Below are positions 9,417 to 19,313 of a stretch of DNA of 64,000 bases, one piece after another. Under the pieces are notes generated by a model. It searched no databases, was not told the DNA's origin, and was given only the letters and a program-made list of their open reading frames with translations. Made by a program: the position numbers and the translations under genes. Each line of letters opens with the position of its first letter. Within the stretch, counting starts at the first letter, position 1. The stretch lies in the NCBI RefSeq assembly GCF_009905545.1, contig NZ_JAAALB010000005.1, positions 186,001 to 250,000 of the forward strand, written 5' to 3'. This DNA is from Cellulophaga sp. BC115SP. GTDB taxonomy: Bacteria > Bacteroidota > Bacteroidia > Cytophagales > Spirosomataceae.

Positions 9417-9457
9417 TACCAAACAGTTATATAAGTGAAGAATATAACTGTTTGGTA
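9417..9457 (-). terminator. 16-bp perfect inverted repeat after pnp
   Basis: TACCAAACAGTTATAT (9417-9432) and ATATAACTGTTTGGTA (9442-9457) are perfectly complementary with a 9-base spacer. It is 66 bases past the pnp stop and the minus strand continues TATAGTTTTC, so it is probably the pnp terminator. It lacks a clean T-run and could also act as an RNA-stability hairpin or operator upstream of rpoD. Confidence 0.65.
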
Positions 9458-9522
9458 GGAAACAAATTTAACAATATAGTTTAATCCGTTATAGAAATAA
9501 CGTAAATAACCTTAAGTTTGTT

Positions 9523-11652
9523 CTATTTCTTCTCAGGCTTTGGCAACAAAACTTTTCTTGACAAACGATATTTACCAGTTTTCTTATCCACCTCAATCAA
9601 CTTCACTTTTACCTGTTCGCCAATTTCTAGTACACCGTCCATTGTTTCAAGACGCTCCCATTTGATTTCAGAGATGTGTAAAAGTCCGTCTTTACCTGGT
9701 AAGAATTCAACGAATGCTCCAAATGGCATGATTGATTTAACAACACCATCATAGATTTCGCCTTCTTCAGGAATTGTTACAATTCCTTTTACCATTTTAA
9801 CAGCAATATCCATCGCAGCTTTATTAGCAGAGAAGATAGATACATAACCGCCATCTTCTTTCTCTTCGATAGTTACTGTTGCGCCAGATTGTTTTTGGAT
9901 ATCTTGAACAACTTTACCACCTGGTCCGATTACCGCACCAATTTGCTCTTTCAAGATTCTGATTACAGTTGCTCTAGGAGTTTGTGGTTTGTAGTCGCTA
10001 CGAGGCTCAGCAATAGTTTCTTGCATTTTACCCAAAATATGCAAACGACCTTGTTTTGCTTGTTCCAAAGCTTCTGTCAATACTTCATAAGACAAACCGT
10101 CTACTTTGATATCCATCTGACAAGCAGTAATACCTTCAGTTGTACCAGTTACTTTGAAGTCCATATCACCAAGGTGGTCTTCGTCACCTAAGATATCTGA
10201 AAGTACTGCATATTTTCCAGTTTTAGGATCAGAGATAAGTCCCATTGCAATACCAGATACTGGAGCTTTAATAGGTACACCTGCATCCATCAACGCAAGC
10301 GTTCCTGCACATACAGTAGCCATTGATGATGAACCATTTGATTCTAAAATATCTGAAACGATACGTACAGTATATGGATTTTTTGCATCAGGAGGCAATA
10401 CTTTTTTCAAAGCACGCATTGCCAAGTTTCCATGACCAACTTCACGACGACCAGGAGCACGGTTTGGTTTTACCTCACCTGTCGAATATCCTGGGAAGTT
10501 ATAGTGTAACAAGAAACGATTGTATCCTGACACCATTGCCTGATCTACAATTTGCTCGTCTAATTTTGTTCCAAGAGTTACTGTAGTTAACGATTGAGTT
10601 TCTCCTCTTGTAAAAACAGCCGAACCATGTGGTGTTGGCAAATAGTCAACCTCACAAGTAATAGTACGGATTTCGTCAAGTTTACGACCGTCCAAACGAT
10701 AACGTTCGATTAATACCAATTGACGAGCCGCTTCTTTTTCGATATCATGGAAATACCATTTTGCCAAGCTTTTGTTGACAGTAGAATCCTCTGGCAATGA
10801 AGCGAAATATTCATCTTCAATAGCTTTGAAAGACTCACGACGTGCTTTTTTACTCGGATTTGCTAATTTAGCAACCTCATAATAGCGATCGAAATAGGTA
10901 TCCCACAAATATGTTCTTAACTCTTCATCGTGATTTTCGTGTTTGTATTCACGTTTTTGAGTTTTTCCAACTTCAGCTTCAAGTTCTTTTAAAGCAACAC
11001 ATTGGTGCTTAATAGCTGCATGAGCCAAACGAAGTGCTTCTAACATTTCTTGTTCAGAAACTTCGTTAGCTTCACCCTCAACCATCAAAATATCGTTGGC
11101 ATTTGCTGCTACAATAAGTTCTAATTCTGCATCTTTCAGAATCGATGTTTCTGGGTTAACGATATATTCACCGTTAATTTTAGCGACACGAACTTCAGAG
11201 ATAGGACCGTTGAAAGGAATATCTGAAACTGCCAAAGCAGCTGCTGCAGCAAGACCTACATACGCATCTGGTAAAACTTCAGCATCAGCAGAAATCAAGT
11301 TAATCATTACTTGCGTATCTGCATGAAAATCAGAAGGGAAAGTAGGGCGCAAAGCTCTATCTACCAATCTACTTACCAATACTTCATAATCTGACAACTT
11401 TGATTCTCTTCTTAAGAAACCTCCAGGAATTTTACCTGCTGAAGCAAATTTTTCTTGGTAATCTACTGAAAGAGGCAAAAAGTCAACACCGTCTTTTGGT
11501 GTTTGGTTAGCAACAACCGTTGCTAAAAGCATCATATTTCCGCTTCTCACTACAACAGCCCCATCGGCTTGTTTCGCGAGTTTGCCTGTTTCGATGGTAA
11601 TTTCCTTACCATCAGGCATTGTGATTTTTTTCGTAATTACGTTAAACGCCAT
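9523..11652 (-). CDS. pnp: Polyribonucleotide nucleotidyltransferase (PNPase)
   Basis: 709 aa. A 3'-5' phosphorolytic exoribonuclease for mRNA decay. Two RNase PH-like halves (about 10-220 and 315-550, with [15 protein letters not shown] and SGIAMGLI), then a KH domain ([20 protein letters not shown], near 565-600) and a C-terminal S1 domain ([28 protein letters not shown]). Full family length. It follows rpsO on the same strand, the classical rpsO-pnp order of bacteria, with about 250 bases and a weak hairpin between. Confidence 0.97.
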   Translation of the reverse strand: MAFNVITKKITMPDGKEITIETGKLAKQADGAVVVRSGNMMLLATVVANQTPKDGVDFLPLSVDYQEKFASAGKIPGGFLRRESKLSDYEVLVSRLVDRALRPTFPSDFHADTQVMINLISADAEVLPDAYVGLAAAAALAVSDIPFNGPISEVRVAKINGEYIVNPETSILKDAELELIVAANANDILMVEGEANEVSEQEMLEALRLAHAAIKHQCVALKELEAEVGKTQKREYKHENHDEELRTYLWDTYFDRYYEVAKLANPSKKARRESFKAIEDEYFASLPEDSTVNKSLAKWYFHDIEKEAARQLVLIERYRLDGRKLDEIRTITCEVDYLPTPHGSAVFTRGETQSLTTVTLGTKLDEQIVDQAMVSGYNRFLLHYNFPGYSTGEVKPNRAPGRREVGHGNLAMRALKKVLPPDAKNPYTVRIVSDILESNGSSSMATVCAGTLALMDAGVPIKAPVSGIAMGLISDPKTGKYAVLSDILGDEDHLGDMDFKVTGTTEGITACQMDIKVDGLSYEVLTEALEQAKQGRLHILGKMQETIAEPRSDYKPQTPRATVIRILKEQIGAVIGPGGKVVQDIQKQSGATVTIEEKEDGGYVSIFSANKAAMDIAVKMVKGIVTIPEEGEIYDGVVKSIMPFGAFVEFLPGKDGLLHISEIKWERLETMDGVLEIGEQVKVKLIEVDKKTGKYRLSRKVLLPKPEKK

Positions 11653-11856
11653 AAATTGTTTGCTTATTACCTTTTACGCTACTTGATATCAACGAAATGT
11701 AAAAGGATTTTGTTGGATTTGCAGTCATTAATAGTGAATCGTCAATTGCCAATAGTGTAGTTTGATGATGAATGGCTGCTTCACGATTAACATAACTATC
11801 AACTATTAACGAAGACCCAAATAGAAGAGGGGGAAGACGATCTCCGTCTATGCAAT

Positions 11857-11885
11857 CAGGGAACCCTATTAGATAGAATTCCCTG
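11857..11885 (-). terminator. Hairpin after rpsO
   Basis: CAGGGAA (11857-11863) pairs with TTCCCTG (11879-11885). It is 15 bases beyond the rpsO stop without a strong T-run, so it may only attenuate transcription into pnp. The rest of the rpsO-pnp gap (11653-11856) holds no gene; it has a small AGACG/CGTCT hairpin at about 11835-11850. Confidence 0.5.
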
Positions 11886-11900
11886 TTTGCTGAAAGTAAA

Positions 11901-12176
11901 TTACTTTCTAATGCCAAGCTGAGCAATGATAGCTCTGTAACGTGTAATATCTTTCTTGATAAGATAATCAAGTAAGCTTCTACGCTTACCTACCAATTTC
12001 AAAAGACCTAAACGAGTAGAGTGGTCTTTCTTATTGATTTTCAAGTGTTCTGTCAAATGATTGATTCTGAAAGTAAACAATGCAATTTGTGACTCAGCAG
12101 AACCAGTATCGATTTTAGACTTCGAGTGACCTTTAGATTCAAAGATCTCTTGCTTTTTTTCTGAAGTTAAATACAT
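11901..12176 (-). CDS. rpsO: 30S ribosomal protein S15
   Basis: 91 aa from the ATG at 12176 ([18 protein letters not shown]). It binds 16S rRNA in the small-subunit platform. The family motifs [40 protein letters not shown] and RRSLLDYL are intact. A longer frame reaching 12245 would overlap the permease gene upstream and adds residues that no S15 has, so the inner ATG is chosen. Confidence 0.96.
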   Translation of the reverse strand: MYLTSEKKQEIFESKGHSKSKIDTGSAESQIALFTFRINHLTEHLKINKKDHSTRLGLLKLVGKRRSLLDYLIKKDITRYRAIIAQLGIRK

Positions 12177-12231
12177 CTTCAACCAGTTTAAATTAATGAA
12201 TTTTTGTAAACGTGCAAAAATAGGAATTTTC

Positions 12232-13728
12232 TTAGTTATTTGCAAATTTCATCCCGATTTTAGAAAATATTTTTCTTAAAGTTGCTTGTGAGCCTATTTT
12301 TTCCTTCAATCTTGCCATTGCCATCACATAAACGTCAGATTCAAACAATCGTGAGTCATGGCGAGCCTTATTAAAGAAATACAAGCCTATAGAGAATAGT
12401 ATCAAATTTGAAGTCCAAGCTCCTACTTGTACCATCACCTTTCCTTCTTCTGAAAGCTTCTTCCCTTGTTGTGTCATGACATAAGAAAGAATGAAGAAAA
12501 ATATGGCTACAACAACTGGCATTCCAAATCCACCCTTTTTAATAATAGCTCCTAAAGGTGCTCCGATTAAGAACATAACAAAAATAGCTACTGAATCAGT
12601 AAATTTTTGATGCCAAAACCAATTGGTTTTGCGTAAATCCTCATTTTTAGCTGTGATGGTAAAAACATTACTTTCTGCAAATGAAATCATGTTTTTGGCT
12701 TGTGAAACAGCAAAATCTAAATGTTCATAAGGATTAGGCTTAATTTTTTTCTTAATTATTTTCCCTACCCAATCTCCTTGATTTTTCATAATCGCTTTTT
12801 GCTCAGGAGTAATAGTAGCTGGTAAGGTTTTCAAACTGTATATATAATACGACTTCGAAGCTTCAAAAAAGTTTTTACGGTAATCAGTGGTCAGTCTCGA
12901 CAAAGAATCCGCATCCTTTCCTAATTGAAGCACATTTCTCATAATTTGATGGTGCTTAAATTGATCTTCTTCGGTCTTATGCATATCAAATGCCGACATA
13001 CTCATCACCACTTTACTTTTAGAAAATGAATGCGATACAAAATCGGTTGCATCTGCACCAGTCGACCTATCTGCATCATCTACATAATCATGACCATTAT
13101 ATAATTCAAACACCAGATACTGCTTGTCCATAATCGTATACATCAAAGCCGAATCTGCAATGGTGACATGTTTATTACCATCATTTTTGGAATGATCATA
13201 AATTATGACGCCTTTCAAGGATTTACCATTAGGAAACTTTTTGTTAACCTTAATACTATAGCCAGGTAACTCATTATAAAAAATTCCTTCCTTAATATTC
13301 AGAGTTGTCTTAGTAGTTTTTATGTCATATAACAAACGATATCCTTTAAGATTCGCCCACGGCCAAAGTACGTTATTGAACCAAAACGAAAATCCTGCTA
13401 CTAATACCGCTACCACGAACATAGGTCGCAAAGCTCGGCTAATAGAAATACCTGCACTTTTGATCGCAGTTAGTTCAAAAAACTCTCCAAGCTTTCCAAA
13501 AGTCATTAGCATAGAAATCAACATCGCCAGTGGCAATGCTATCGGAATGGTAATTAGGCTAAAGTAGAAGAATAATTCAAAATATAACTCCACACCTAGG
13601 TCTTTCCCGAATAAATCGGCAAAATAGACCACAATTAGGCGCATTAAAAATATAAATATTACAACAGTAAGGGTCAGTAAAAATGGTCCCCAAAAAGCCT
13701 TGAGGATAAGCTTATCTAGTTTTTTCAT
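12232..13728 (-). CDS. LptF/LptG family permease
   Basis: 498 aa. Membrane segments lie near residues 12-32, 50-75 and 100-120 and again in the last third ([42 protein letters not shown]), with a soluble periplasmic domain between, the LptF/G (YjgP/YjgQ) layout. These permeases work with the LptB ATPase to extract lipopolysaccharide from the inner membrane for export. The N-terminus [20 protein letters not shown] and the [18 protein letters not shown] loop fit. The central domain is longer than in proteobacteria, as is usual in Bacteroidetes. Whether it is LptF or LptG cannot be decided here. rpsO follows 55 bases downstream. Confidence 0.9.
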   Translation of the reverse strand: MKKLDKLILKAFWGPFLLTLTVVIFIFLMRLIVVYFADLFGKDLGVELYFELFFYFSLITIPIALPLAMLISMLMTFGKLGEFFELTAIKSAGISISRALRPMFVVAVLVAGFSFWFNNVLWPWANLKGYRLLYDIKTTKTTLNIKEGIFYNELPGYSIKVNKKFPNGKSLKGVIIYDHSKNDGNKHVTIADSALMYTIMDKQYLVFELYNGHDYVDDADRSTGADATDFVSHSFSKSKVVMSMSAFDMHKTEEDQFKHHQIMRNVLQLGKDADSLSRLTTDYRKNFFEASKSYYIYSLKTLPATITPEQKAIMKNQGDWVGKIIKKKIKPNPYEHLDFAVSQAKNMISFAESNVFTITAKNEDLRKTNWFWHQKFTDSVAIFVMFLIGAPLGAIIKKGGFGMPVVVAIFFFILSYVMTQQGKKLSEEGKVMVQVGAWTSNLILFSIGLYFFNKARHDSRLFESDVYVMAMARLKEKIGSQATLRKIFSKIGMKFANN

Positions 13729-13750
13729 AAATCCACAATAATTTGCAATG

Positions 13751-13758
13751 CAAAGTTA
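13751..13758 (-). promoter_or_regulatory. Bacteroidetes -7 box for the LptF/G permease
   Basis: TAACTTTG on the minus strand. Expected RNA start near 13745, 17 bases before the ATG at 13728. Confidence 0.6.
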
Positions 13759-14010
13759 CCATTTCTTGAGCAATATTTTAATCAATTACGTCAGGAGGCA
13801 AAATTATCCTAAGATGAATTTCGTGCTAACTTTTTCTATCTACCCTATTTCTTTTCAGTCAAATTAACGAAATCCTTTTCGAAGAATTTTATAGATGAAA
13901 TAAGTTTTAAGAAACTTTAAGAAATTCGACTCAGCTAACTCCGTGACAATAAAGAAGTTTAGAATACAAATTGGACATTTCTTAGATTTTACTGTTTTTG
14001 AGAAATAAGC
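13759..14010. other. Gene-free gap between permease and pirin genes
   Basis: About 250 AT-rich bases with no convincing reading frame, tRNA or RNA motif. It holds the upstream region of the permease promoter and then the pirin terminator. Confidence 0.5.
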
Positions 14011-14049
14011 AAAAAGGGTATCTAAATTAATTTCTTAGATACCCTTTTT
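14011..14049 (-). terminator. Pirin gene terminator
   Basis: AAAAAGGGTATCTAA (14011-14025) pairs with TTAGATACCCTTTTT (14035-14049); it sits 29 bases after the pirin stop. Confidence 0.9.
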
Positions 14050-14078
14050 ATTATACGTAATACTGAAAGAATATTTTA

Positions 14079-14927
14079 TCAAAAGTTCCATCTACCAAAT
14101 AATCCTCTTTGATAATCTGAATATGCTTGATAAATCTCTTCTTCAGTGTTCATCACAAAAGGACCTTGTGAAACTACCGGTTCATCTAATGGCTTACAAT
14201 GCCCTAAAAGGATGTAAGAATCTTCAATAGCATCAAATGACAACTTACCTTCCTGATAATCAAACTCTACTAAATTTCGATACGAAATCGAACGATTATT
14301 CAATCTGATATTTCCTCTTACAATATAGAAGAAGATGGTATCCTCAGCAGGAATATCCATACTCCATGAGTAGCCCGCAGCACAGCTTACCGTAGTAAAA
14401 GTTACTCCAGTCACGGATTCAAATGGTCCTTGAGTTCCTTCAACGCTGCCAGACAATACTTGGACAACAACACCTTCTTTCGAAATAGTAGGAATATCAT
14501 CTTTGTCCAATCCTTTGTACTGAGGCTCCATCATTTTATGAGAAGCAGGAAGATTTATCCATAATTGAAGTATTTCAAGAGGCCCTCCTTCCTTCATAAA
14601 CTCTTCTGAAGACGTCTCTGCATGAATTAGTCCCTTTCCAGCAGTCATCCATTGAACCCCTCCTGCTTTCATCACACTCGTATGTCCAGTGCTATCTTGG
14701 TGTTTGATGTCGCCATCCAAAATAAATGTCACCGTTTCCATTCCTCTGTGTGGATGAGGACCAAAAGGTAAACCTTGATTGTTTTTGGGATAGACCTGAT
14801 ACCCATGATGATTTAAGAAAAGAAATGGGTCAAGATAATCTAAAGTTCGTGTTGGAATTACGCCATAAGTTACCAAATCACGAATGGGTGCATAATGAGG
14901 CTGATGAATTTGTTTAATATTTCTCAT
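14079..14927 (-). CDS. Pirin family protein
   Basis: 282 aa bicupin. The N-terminal cupin has the complete pirin metal site His58 and His60 (FGPHPHRGMETVTFILDG), His102 and Glu104 (GKGLIHAE). The C-terminal cupin (PAEDTIFFYIVRG) lacks the metal ligands, as usual. Bacterial pirins include quercetin 2,3-dioxygenases and redox-sensitive regulators; the actual role here cannot be inferred. It is divergent from the DUF2809 gene at 15024 with 96 bases between. Confidence 0.93.
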   Translation of the reverse strand: MRNIKQIHQPHYAPIRDLVTYGVIPTRTLDYLDPFLFLNHHGYQVYPKNNQGLPFGPHPHRGMETVTFILDGDIKHQDSTGHTSVMKAGGVQWMTAGKGLIHAETSSEEFMKEGGPLEILQLWINLPASHKMMEPQYKGLDKDDIPTISKEGVVVQVLSGSVEGTQGPFESVTGVTFTTVSCAAGYSWSMDIPAEDTIFFYIVRGNIRLNNRSISYRNLVEFDYQEGKLSFDAIEDSYILLGHCKPLDEPVVSQGPFVMNTEEEIYQAYSDYQRGLFGRWNF

Positions 14928-15023
14928 ATCTTTGAAGTGCGAAACGCATGTTATATTTTCTTAACTAGAAAAAATGCCATTCAGTTTCATTGTAAATACG
15001 TAAAACACCTTTAATAACTCATC

Positions 15024-15428
15024 ATGAAAACTTCGTTCTTTCAAACAGCAACGTATCGATGTATGCTGTATCCATTCATTAGTGTAGTATTATTCTGTTA
15101 TGAAGCGTATTTGGCGCTTTATGCTCATGACGCATTCTTTCGACCATTTTTTGGGGACTTTATTGCAGTGATATTTGCCTACACATTTTTTAAAAGCTTC
15201 TTTTATCACACAAATCAATATGATACGAAACTGGCAGCAGTAGCATTAGGAGTGGCTTATTTCCTAGAATTTTTACAAAAAATTCATTTTCTAGAAAAAA
15301 CAGGATTGATAAAATACAAGATTATGTCAATGCTCATCGGAAGTGCATTTTCTTGGCTAGATATCATAGCCTACACACTAGGTTATTTGAGCATTATTAT
15401 CTTCCTAAAAAGAAATCATATATGCTAA
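15024..15428 (+). CDS. DUF2809-type membrane protein
   Basis: 134 aa with four hydrophobic segments (about 12-32, 42-60, 72-88 and 108-127). The strings RPFFGDFIAVIFAYTFFKSF, VAYFLEFLQ and IGSAFSWLDIIAYTLGY match the conserved pattern of the DUF2809 family of small integral membrane proteins, whose function is unknown. It shares a bidirectional terminator with the START-like gene. Confidence 0.75.
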   Translation: MKTSFFQTATYRCMLYPFISVVLFCYEAYLALYAHDAFFRPFFGDFIAVIFAYTFFKSFFYHTNQYDTKLAAVALGVAYFLEFLQKIHFLEKTGLIKYKIMSMLIGSAFSWLDIIAYTLGYLSIIIFLKRNHIC

Positions 15429-15433
15429 AATTA

Positions 15434-15479
15434 AAATGCTAGTTGGCAGGATTAGATTATATCCCATCAACTAGCATTT
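15434..15479. terminator. Bidirectional terminator
   Basis: AAATGCTAGTTG (15434-15445) and CAACTAGCATTT (15468-15479) form a 12-bp stem between the convergent genes at 15024 and 15490. Confidence 0.8.
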
Positions 15480-15489
15480 GAGTTTAACA

Positions 15490-15882
15490 TTAGTTACCTA
15501 CGATTTCTTTCAATTTAAAAATTAAATCTTCCCATAGTTCATTCAACTCCTCTTCATCCGAATTTGCAGAATAGTCAATGATTTTTAAATAGGTTGAGCC
15601 AGTCAAATCACTAACATCCATTTTGAACTCGAGATAATTATGATCACGGTCGTCGGGGTTAGAAGGGACAAAATCAAACTTTGCGGATTTATTTAATCGT
15701 AATTGAGACAATTTGGCAATGTGACTTTCACCATCCCAAACAAAGTCGAAAGTAGAGCTATCCTTCAATGTTACTTTCTCCGCAAACCACTGCTGTAAAC
15801 CCGAAGCAGAACTAACATACGGGAACAAAACTTTAGGAGATGCTCTTAATTCGAACTCAATAACAAACTTGTGCTTACTCAT
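15490..15882 (-). CDS. START-like (SRPBCC) domain protein
   Basis: 130 aa from the ATG at 15882. The pattern KFVIEFELRASPKVLFPYVS, then GLQQWFAEKV and a C-terminal long helix with ELNELWEDLIFKLKEIV is that of the AHSA1/START-like fold, which holds a hydrophobic ligand in a cavity; a subfamily is conserved across Bacteroidetes. No ligand is known. A TTG two codons upstream is possible but the ATG is more likely. A promoter box lies at 15911. Confidence 0.82.
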   Translation of the reverse strand: MSKHKFVIEFELRASPKVLFPYVSSASGLQQWFAEKVTLKDSSTFDFVWDGESHIAKLSQLRLNKSAKFDFVPSNPDDRDHNYLEFKMDVSDLTGSTYLKIIDYSANSDEEELNELWEDLIFKLKEIVGN

Positions 15883-15910
15883 ACGCAAGAATTTAAATTT
15901 ACCTTTTTGG

Positions 15911-15918
15911 CAAAGGTA
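15911..15918 (-). promoter_or_regulatory. Bacteroidetes -7 box for the START-like gene
   Basis: TACCTTTG on the minus strand; expected RNA start near 15905, about 23 bases before the ATG at 15882. Confidence 0.6.
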
Positions 15919-16132
15919 TAATTATCTAGATAATATGCAAGTATTTATCACATCTTTACTCAATTAAGCCTCAAAATAATACACAAGCCACTGTATTTCA
16001 GCGACTTAAAATATTAAACTATAATTTATACTAAAAAAAATATTTTCACTTTTTTTGCCTTTCATAAGACACTGAATACCAATAAGTAACCATATACGTT
16101 ACGAATTATTTTCAGAAAAATGCTCTAAATCA

Positions 16133-16164
16133 CTTGCCTTCGATAGAATAATTGTCTAATTTTG
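16133..16164 (+). promoter_or_regulatory. tRNA-Met promoter
   Basis: CTTG (16133-16136), 20 bases, then TAATTTTG (16157-16164). The RNA would start near 16170, ten bases before the tRNA. The stretch between the START-like promoter and this site shows no gene. Confidence 0.65.
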
Positions 16165-16179
16165 CATCACGAAAAACAA

Positions 16180-16253
16180 GGCGGGGTAGCTCAGATGGTT
16201 AGAGCGTTGGATTCATAACCCAAAGGTCGGCAGTTCGATTCTGCTCCCCGCTA
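16180..16253 (+). tRNA. tRNA-Met (CAT)
   Basis: 74 bases fold into a cloverleaf: acceptor GGCGGGG/CCCCGCT, D-stem GCTC/GAGC, anticodon loop TTCATAA (anticodon CAT), T-arm GGCAG TTCGATT CTGCT, discriminator A. No CCA is encoded. The last anticodon-stem pair is an A-C mismatch. Elongator Met is the likely identity; tRNA-Ile with a modified CAT anticodon is less likely from the body sequence. Confidence 0.93.
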
Positions 16254-16260
16254 CTAAAAA

Positions 16261-16290
16261 AGCCTTTCTCTTGCAGAAAGGCTTTTTTTT
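16261..16290 (+). terminator. tRNA-Met terminator
   Basis: AGCCTTTCT (16261-16269) pairs with AGAAAGGCT (16275-16283), followed by a T-run. Confidence 0.9.
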
Positions 16291-16377
16291 TATAAAAACT
16301 TGTAAATTCGCTTCAAAATAGTGTCGTATTTACGAATGATTTATCTCCTATCTGTTTCCCAAATCTTATAGCACATC

Positions 16378-16857
16378 ATGGCAAAACCCGAATTTGATGA
16401 TATTTATATGGAGTTGGCTGTAAATATCGCCAAACGTTCACATTGTATTAAAGCCCAAGTAGGTGCTGTTTTGGCAAGAGATACTCGCATTATCTCTATC
16501 GGATATAACGGTCCACCATCAGGCACGCACAACTGCGATGAAGAATTTCCCGAACATGGCTGCGCACGCGATTCGAAAGGAAGCTGTTCGTTGGCACTAC
16601 ATGCTGAACAAAATGCAATTTTGTTTGCTGCCAAAAATGGTTCACAGGTAGATGGAGCCACTTTATATGTAACATTGTCTCCTTGTATTGCATGTGCCAG
16701 AATTATTTTCTCTATGAAAATAAGCAAGGTAGTATTTTTGGACTCTTATGCGCAGTATAAAGGATTAGTAGCTGACGAGGGCGTCGAATTCTTGAGGAAG
16801 TTTGGTGTAGAGGTAATCCAATATGATAAAAATCGACTGTCTCATTTGTTTAAATAA
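16378..16857 (+). CDS. dCMP/cytidine deaminase family protein (ComEB-like)
   Basis: 159 aa. Zinc-dependent deaminase that most likely converts dCMP to dUMP for thymidylate synthesis. The zinc and proton-shuttle residues are clear: His75-Ala-Glu77 (LHAEQNAIL) and Cys103/Cys106 (SPCIACARII). An extra Cys/His cluster (HNCDEEFPEHGCARDSKGSC, residues 51-70) matches the second zinc site of the ComEB/dCMP deaminase group. A single-gene unit between tRNA-Met and a strong terminator. Confidence 0.93.
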   Translation: MAKPEFDDIYMELAVNIAKRSHCIKAQVGAVLARDTRIISIGYNGPPSGTHNCDEEFPEHGCARDSKGSCSLALHAEQNAILFAAKNGSQVDGATLYVTLSPCIACARIIFSMKISKVVFLDSYAQYKGLVADEGVEFLRKFGVEVIQYDKNRLSHLFK

Positions 16858-16859
16858 AC

Positions 16860-16895
16860 AAAAAAGTCGCATAGCTCACACTATGCGACTTTTTT
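16860..16895. terminator. Bidirectional terminator after the deaminase
   Basis: AAAAAGTCGCATAG (16861-16874) and CTATGCGACTTTTT (16881-16894) form a 14-bp stem; it also ends the SlyD-like gene from the other side. Confidence 0.92.
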
Positions 16896-16908
16896 ATTAT
16901 CATCAGAA

Positions 16909-17421
16909 TTAATGATGAACACCACCTTCACCGTGTACGTGACCATGGTCTAGTTCTGATTCTGTCGCTTCTCTTACGCTCAAGATAGCGCCACTGAAAA
17001 ACATTTCTTTATCAGCCAAAGGATGATTGAAGTCCATTCTCACAAAATCTTCACCTACTTCGATGATTTGACCTTGAAGACGGTTTCCACGATCGTCGGT
17101 CATTGGAAGGAAGTTACCCACTTCTAACATTTCATCAACTAACTCGCCATCTACTTTGAAAATATCTTTTGGTAAATCTACTACCGCCGAAGCATCATAC
17201 TCGCCATATCCTTCCTCAGCAGGAATTGAGAATTCAAAAGTATCTCCAGCTGAAAGACCAGCAATTTTATCTTCGAAAGCTTCTGGCAAACCACTCATAC
17301 CGTGGATAAATACCATTGGGTGCTCCTGCTCTACTGTTTCTACTAACTCACGGTCACCATTTTTGTCTGTCACTGTTAATTGATAAGTCAATGACACAAC
17401 TTTAGCGTTTGAAATTTGCAT
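16909..17421 (-). CDS. SlyD-like FKBP-type peptidyl-prolyl isomerase
   Basis: 170 aa. FKBP domain split by an insert-in-flap chaperone domain, as in SlyD: VSLTYQLTVTDKNGD, FIHGMSGLPEAFEDKIAGL, PAEEGYGEYDASAVVDLP, then NHPLADKEMFFSGAIL. The short His-rich tail (HGHVHGEGGVHH) could bind nickel or zinc, a known trait of SlyD. Cytoplasmic. It assists protein folding and possibly metal delivery. Confidence 0.92.
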   Translation of the reverse strand: MQISNAKVVSLTYQLTVTDKNGDRELVETVEQEHPMVFIHGMSGLPEAFEDKIAGLSAGDTFEFSIPAEEGYGEYDASAVVDLPKDIFKVDGELVDEMLEVGNFLPMTDDRGNRLQGQIIEVGEDFVRMDFNHPLADKEMFFSGAILSVREATESELDHGHVHGEGGVHH

Positions 17422-17592
17422 TATATCTAAGTGTTTGGTACCGATGCGAATATATACTAAAACAAGTTATTCCTGTCATCGGCAAGAGTTATAACCTATT
17501 TGAAAGAATCTGGAAGAGTCTTCGTTTATTTTACAAACGTAATCTTTTTTCCTTAACTTTATAAGGTATCAACATCAAAATTCTGTAAAAAG

Positions 17593-18195
17593 TTGAATTA
17601 CTTATCACATATATATTTATCTGGGGATAATGAGGACATTATTCTTGGGAATTTCTTGGGAGATTATGTGAAAGGTCACCTAAGTAAACTGCATGATACA
17701 TCTTATAATAAGGATATCATTTTGGGTATAGCCCTGCATCGTCAAATTGATGCTTTTACCGACCAGCACCCTATCGTAAAACAGAGCATGAGTAGAATCA
17801 GACATCGATACCATAAATTTTCAGGTATTGTGATTGACATGTTCTATGATCATATTTTTGCCAAAAATTTCCATCATTTTTCAGCTATCGAATTGGAAAA
17901 CTTCAGTGCTAATTTTTATCAAATACTCCAAAAGAGAGAAGACGACCTTCCTGCGGCACTTGATAGAATGATCATCTCGATGACCTCGAGAGATTGGCTG
18001 ACCAATTATGCCAATTTAGAGGGTTTGAAATGGTCATTAAAAGGTATTTCCTCTAGATTAAAATATGAATCTGACATTGAGAATGCTACCGAAATATTAA
18101 CTGCACAGTATCAGGAATTTGAAGATGATTTCTTTCAATTTTTTCCAGAAATACAAGCACATTGTCAAAAATTCATAGAAAACCCCGTTTTCTAA
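17593..18195 (+). CDS. acpH: Acyl carrier protein phosphodiesterase, TTG start
   Basis: 200 aa. AcpH-type proteins remove the phosphopantetheine arm from acyl carrier protein. The start codon is TTG at 17593: the resulting MNYLSHIYLSGDNEDIILGN aligns with the conserved family start MNYLAHLYLS, and no suitable ATG exists upstream. The segments FLGDYVKGHL, HRQIDAFTDQHPIV and FSGIVIDMFYDHIFAKNF are the family's metal-binding and core motifs. Family members in Bacteroidetes are sometimes annotated only as ACP phosphodiesterase, so the precise substrate is inference. Confidence 0.87.
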   Translation: MNYLSHIYLSGDNEDIILGNFLGDYVKGHLSKLHDTSYNKDIILGIALHRQIDAFTDQHPIVKQSMSRIRHRYHKFSGIVIDMFYDHIFAKNFHHFSAIELENFSANFYQILQKREDDLPAALDRMIISMTSRDWLTNYANLEGLKWSLKGISSRLKYESDIENATEILTAQYQEFEDDFFQFFPEIQAHCQKFIENPVF

Positions 18196-18256
18196 AATCT
18201 CTGGAAAATTAATTTGTTCAACAAGCCACCTGATAGAAATCAAACATTTGATGTTG

Positions 18257-18264
18257 TATCTTTG
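18257..18264 (+). promoter_or_regulatory. Bacteroidetes -7 box for holA
   Basis: TATCTTTG; expected RNA start near 18270, about 24 bases before the ATG. Confidence 0.6.
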
Positions 18265-18293
18265 TGAAATAAGAGTCCAAGCCCCAAAATAGT

Positions 18294-19313
18294 ATGCCCA
18301 AATTATTTGCAGAGGTATTTAAAGAAGTAAAGAAAAAGCACTTTCAACCTATTTATTTACTCCACGGTGACGAACCGTATTTTATTGACAAAGTAGTAGA
18401 CTTCATTGAAGAAAACGCTTTATCGGCAGCCGATAAGGGTTTCAATCAATATATTATTTATGGCAAGGACCATACAGTGCCCAGCATTATGTCCTATGCC
18501 AAGCGATTTCCGATGATGTCTGACAAACAAGTAGTCATCGTAAAAGAAGCGCAAAGCATTCAAGGAATAGAGCAGAAAGATATGCAATCCGTACTTGAAA
18601 GCTATGCCAAAAACCCGTTGGCTTCCACTATTCTGGTTTTAGCGAGTAAGGATTTAGTAGACGAGCGAAAGGCTTGGGTAAAAGCAATAGATCAATCGGG
18701 ATTGGTAATGACCTCCAAAAAGATGTATGACAACAAAATACCTGATTGGGTAATTGAATATTGTCATGAATCTGGTGTAAAAATCAGTCCTAAGGCAGTA
18801 CAAATGCTTGTAGAGAATGTTGGGAATGATTTAAAGCGATTGGCTTCAGAAATCGATAAGATTGTCATTAATCTCAAAATAGATGAAGAAATCAATGCAT
18901 CCGTAGTAGAACGCTTTGTAGGAATTAGTAAGGAGTACAACTATTTCGAATTTCAAAAAGCACTCATACAAAGAGATGTGTTGAAAGCGAATCAAATTGT
19001 ACAGTTTTTCGCTTCCAATCCAAAAGACAATCCTTTGCCTCCAATGATACTTTTGATGTACAATTTCTTTAGTAAGGTACTTCTTGCCCACACACATACC
19101 GATAAGTCAGATAAGGGCTTGGCAAGCTTCTTAGGGATTAATCCATTCTTTGCTAAAGACTACGTTCAAACCATCAGGAATTACAATTTACCCAAAGTCA
19201 TACAAATCATTCACGACATCAAACAAATAGAGCTACAAGCCAAAGGAATAGAATCTAGCTCAAGCTCTGATGGCGATAAATTAAAAGAACTAACGTTTCG
19301 TATTTTGCATTAA
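18294..19313 (+). CDS. holA: DNA polymerase III delta subunit
   Basis: 339 aa. Delta is the clamp-loader arm that opens the sliding clamp. The N-terminal AAA+-like part contains KKKHFQPIYLLHGDEPYFID and SDKQVVIVKEAQ; the middle has VGNDLKRLASEIDKIVI and the C-terminal collar domain LMYNFFSKVLLAH. There is no functional Walker A, as expected for delta. Its 3' end overlaps the convergent gene at 19290 by 24 bases. Confidence 0.93.
   Translation: MPKLFAEVFKEVKKKHFQPIYLLHGDEPYFIDKVVDFIEENALSAADKGFNQYIIYGKDHTVPSIMSYAKRFPMMSDKQVVIVKEAQSIQGIEQKDMQSVLESYAKNPLASTILVLASKDLVDERKAWVKAIDQSGLVMTSKKMYDNKIPDWVIEYCHESGVKISPKAVQMLVENVGNDLKRLASEIDKIVINLKIDEEINASVVERFVGISKEYNYFEFQKALIQRDVLKANQIVQFFASNPKDNPLPPMILLMYNFFSKVLLAHTHTDKSDKGLASFLGINPFFAKDYVQTIRNYNLPKVIQIIHDIKQIELQAKGIESSSSSDGDKLKELTFRILH

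Noticed and set aside
11642-11971. 109-aa frame between pnp and rpsO
   Set aside because: It overlaps both genes, contains no domain pattern, and is most likely a chance frame.
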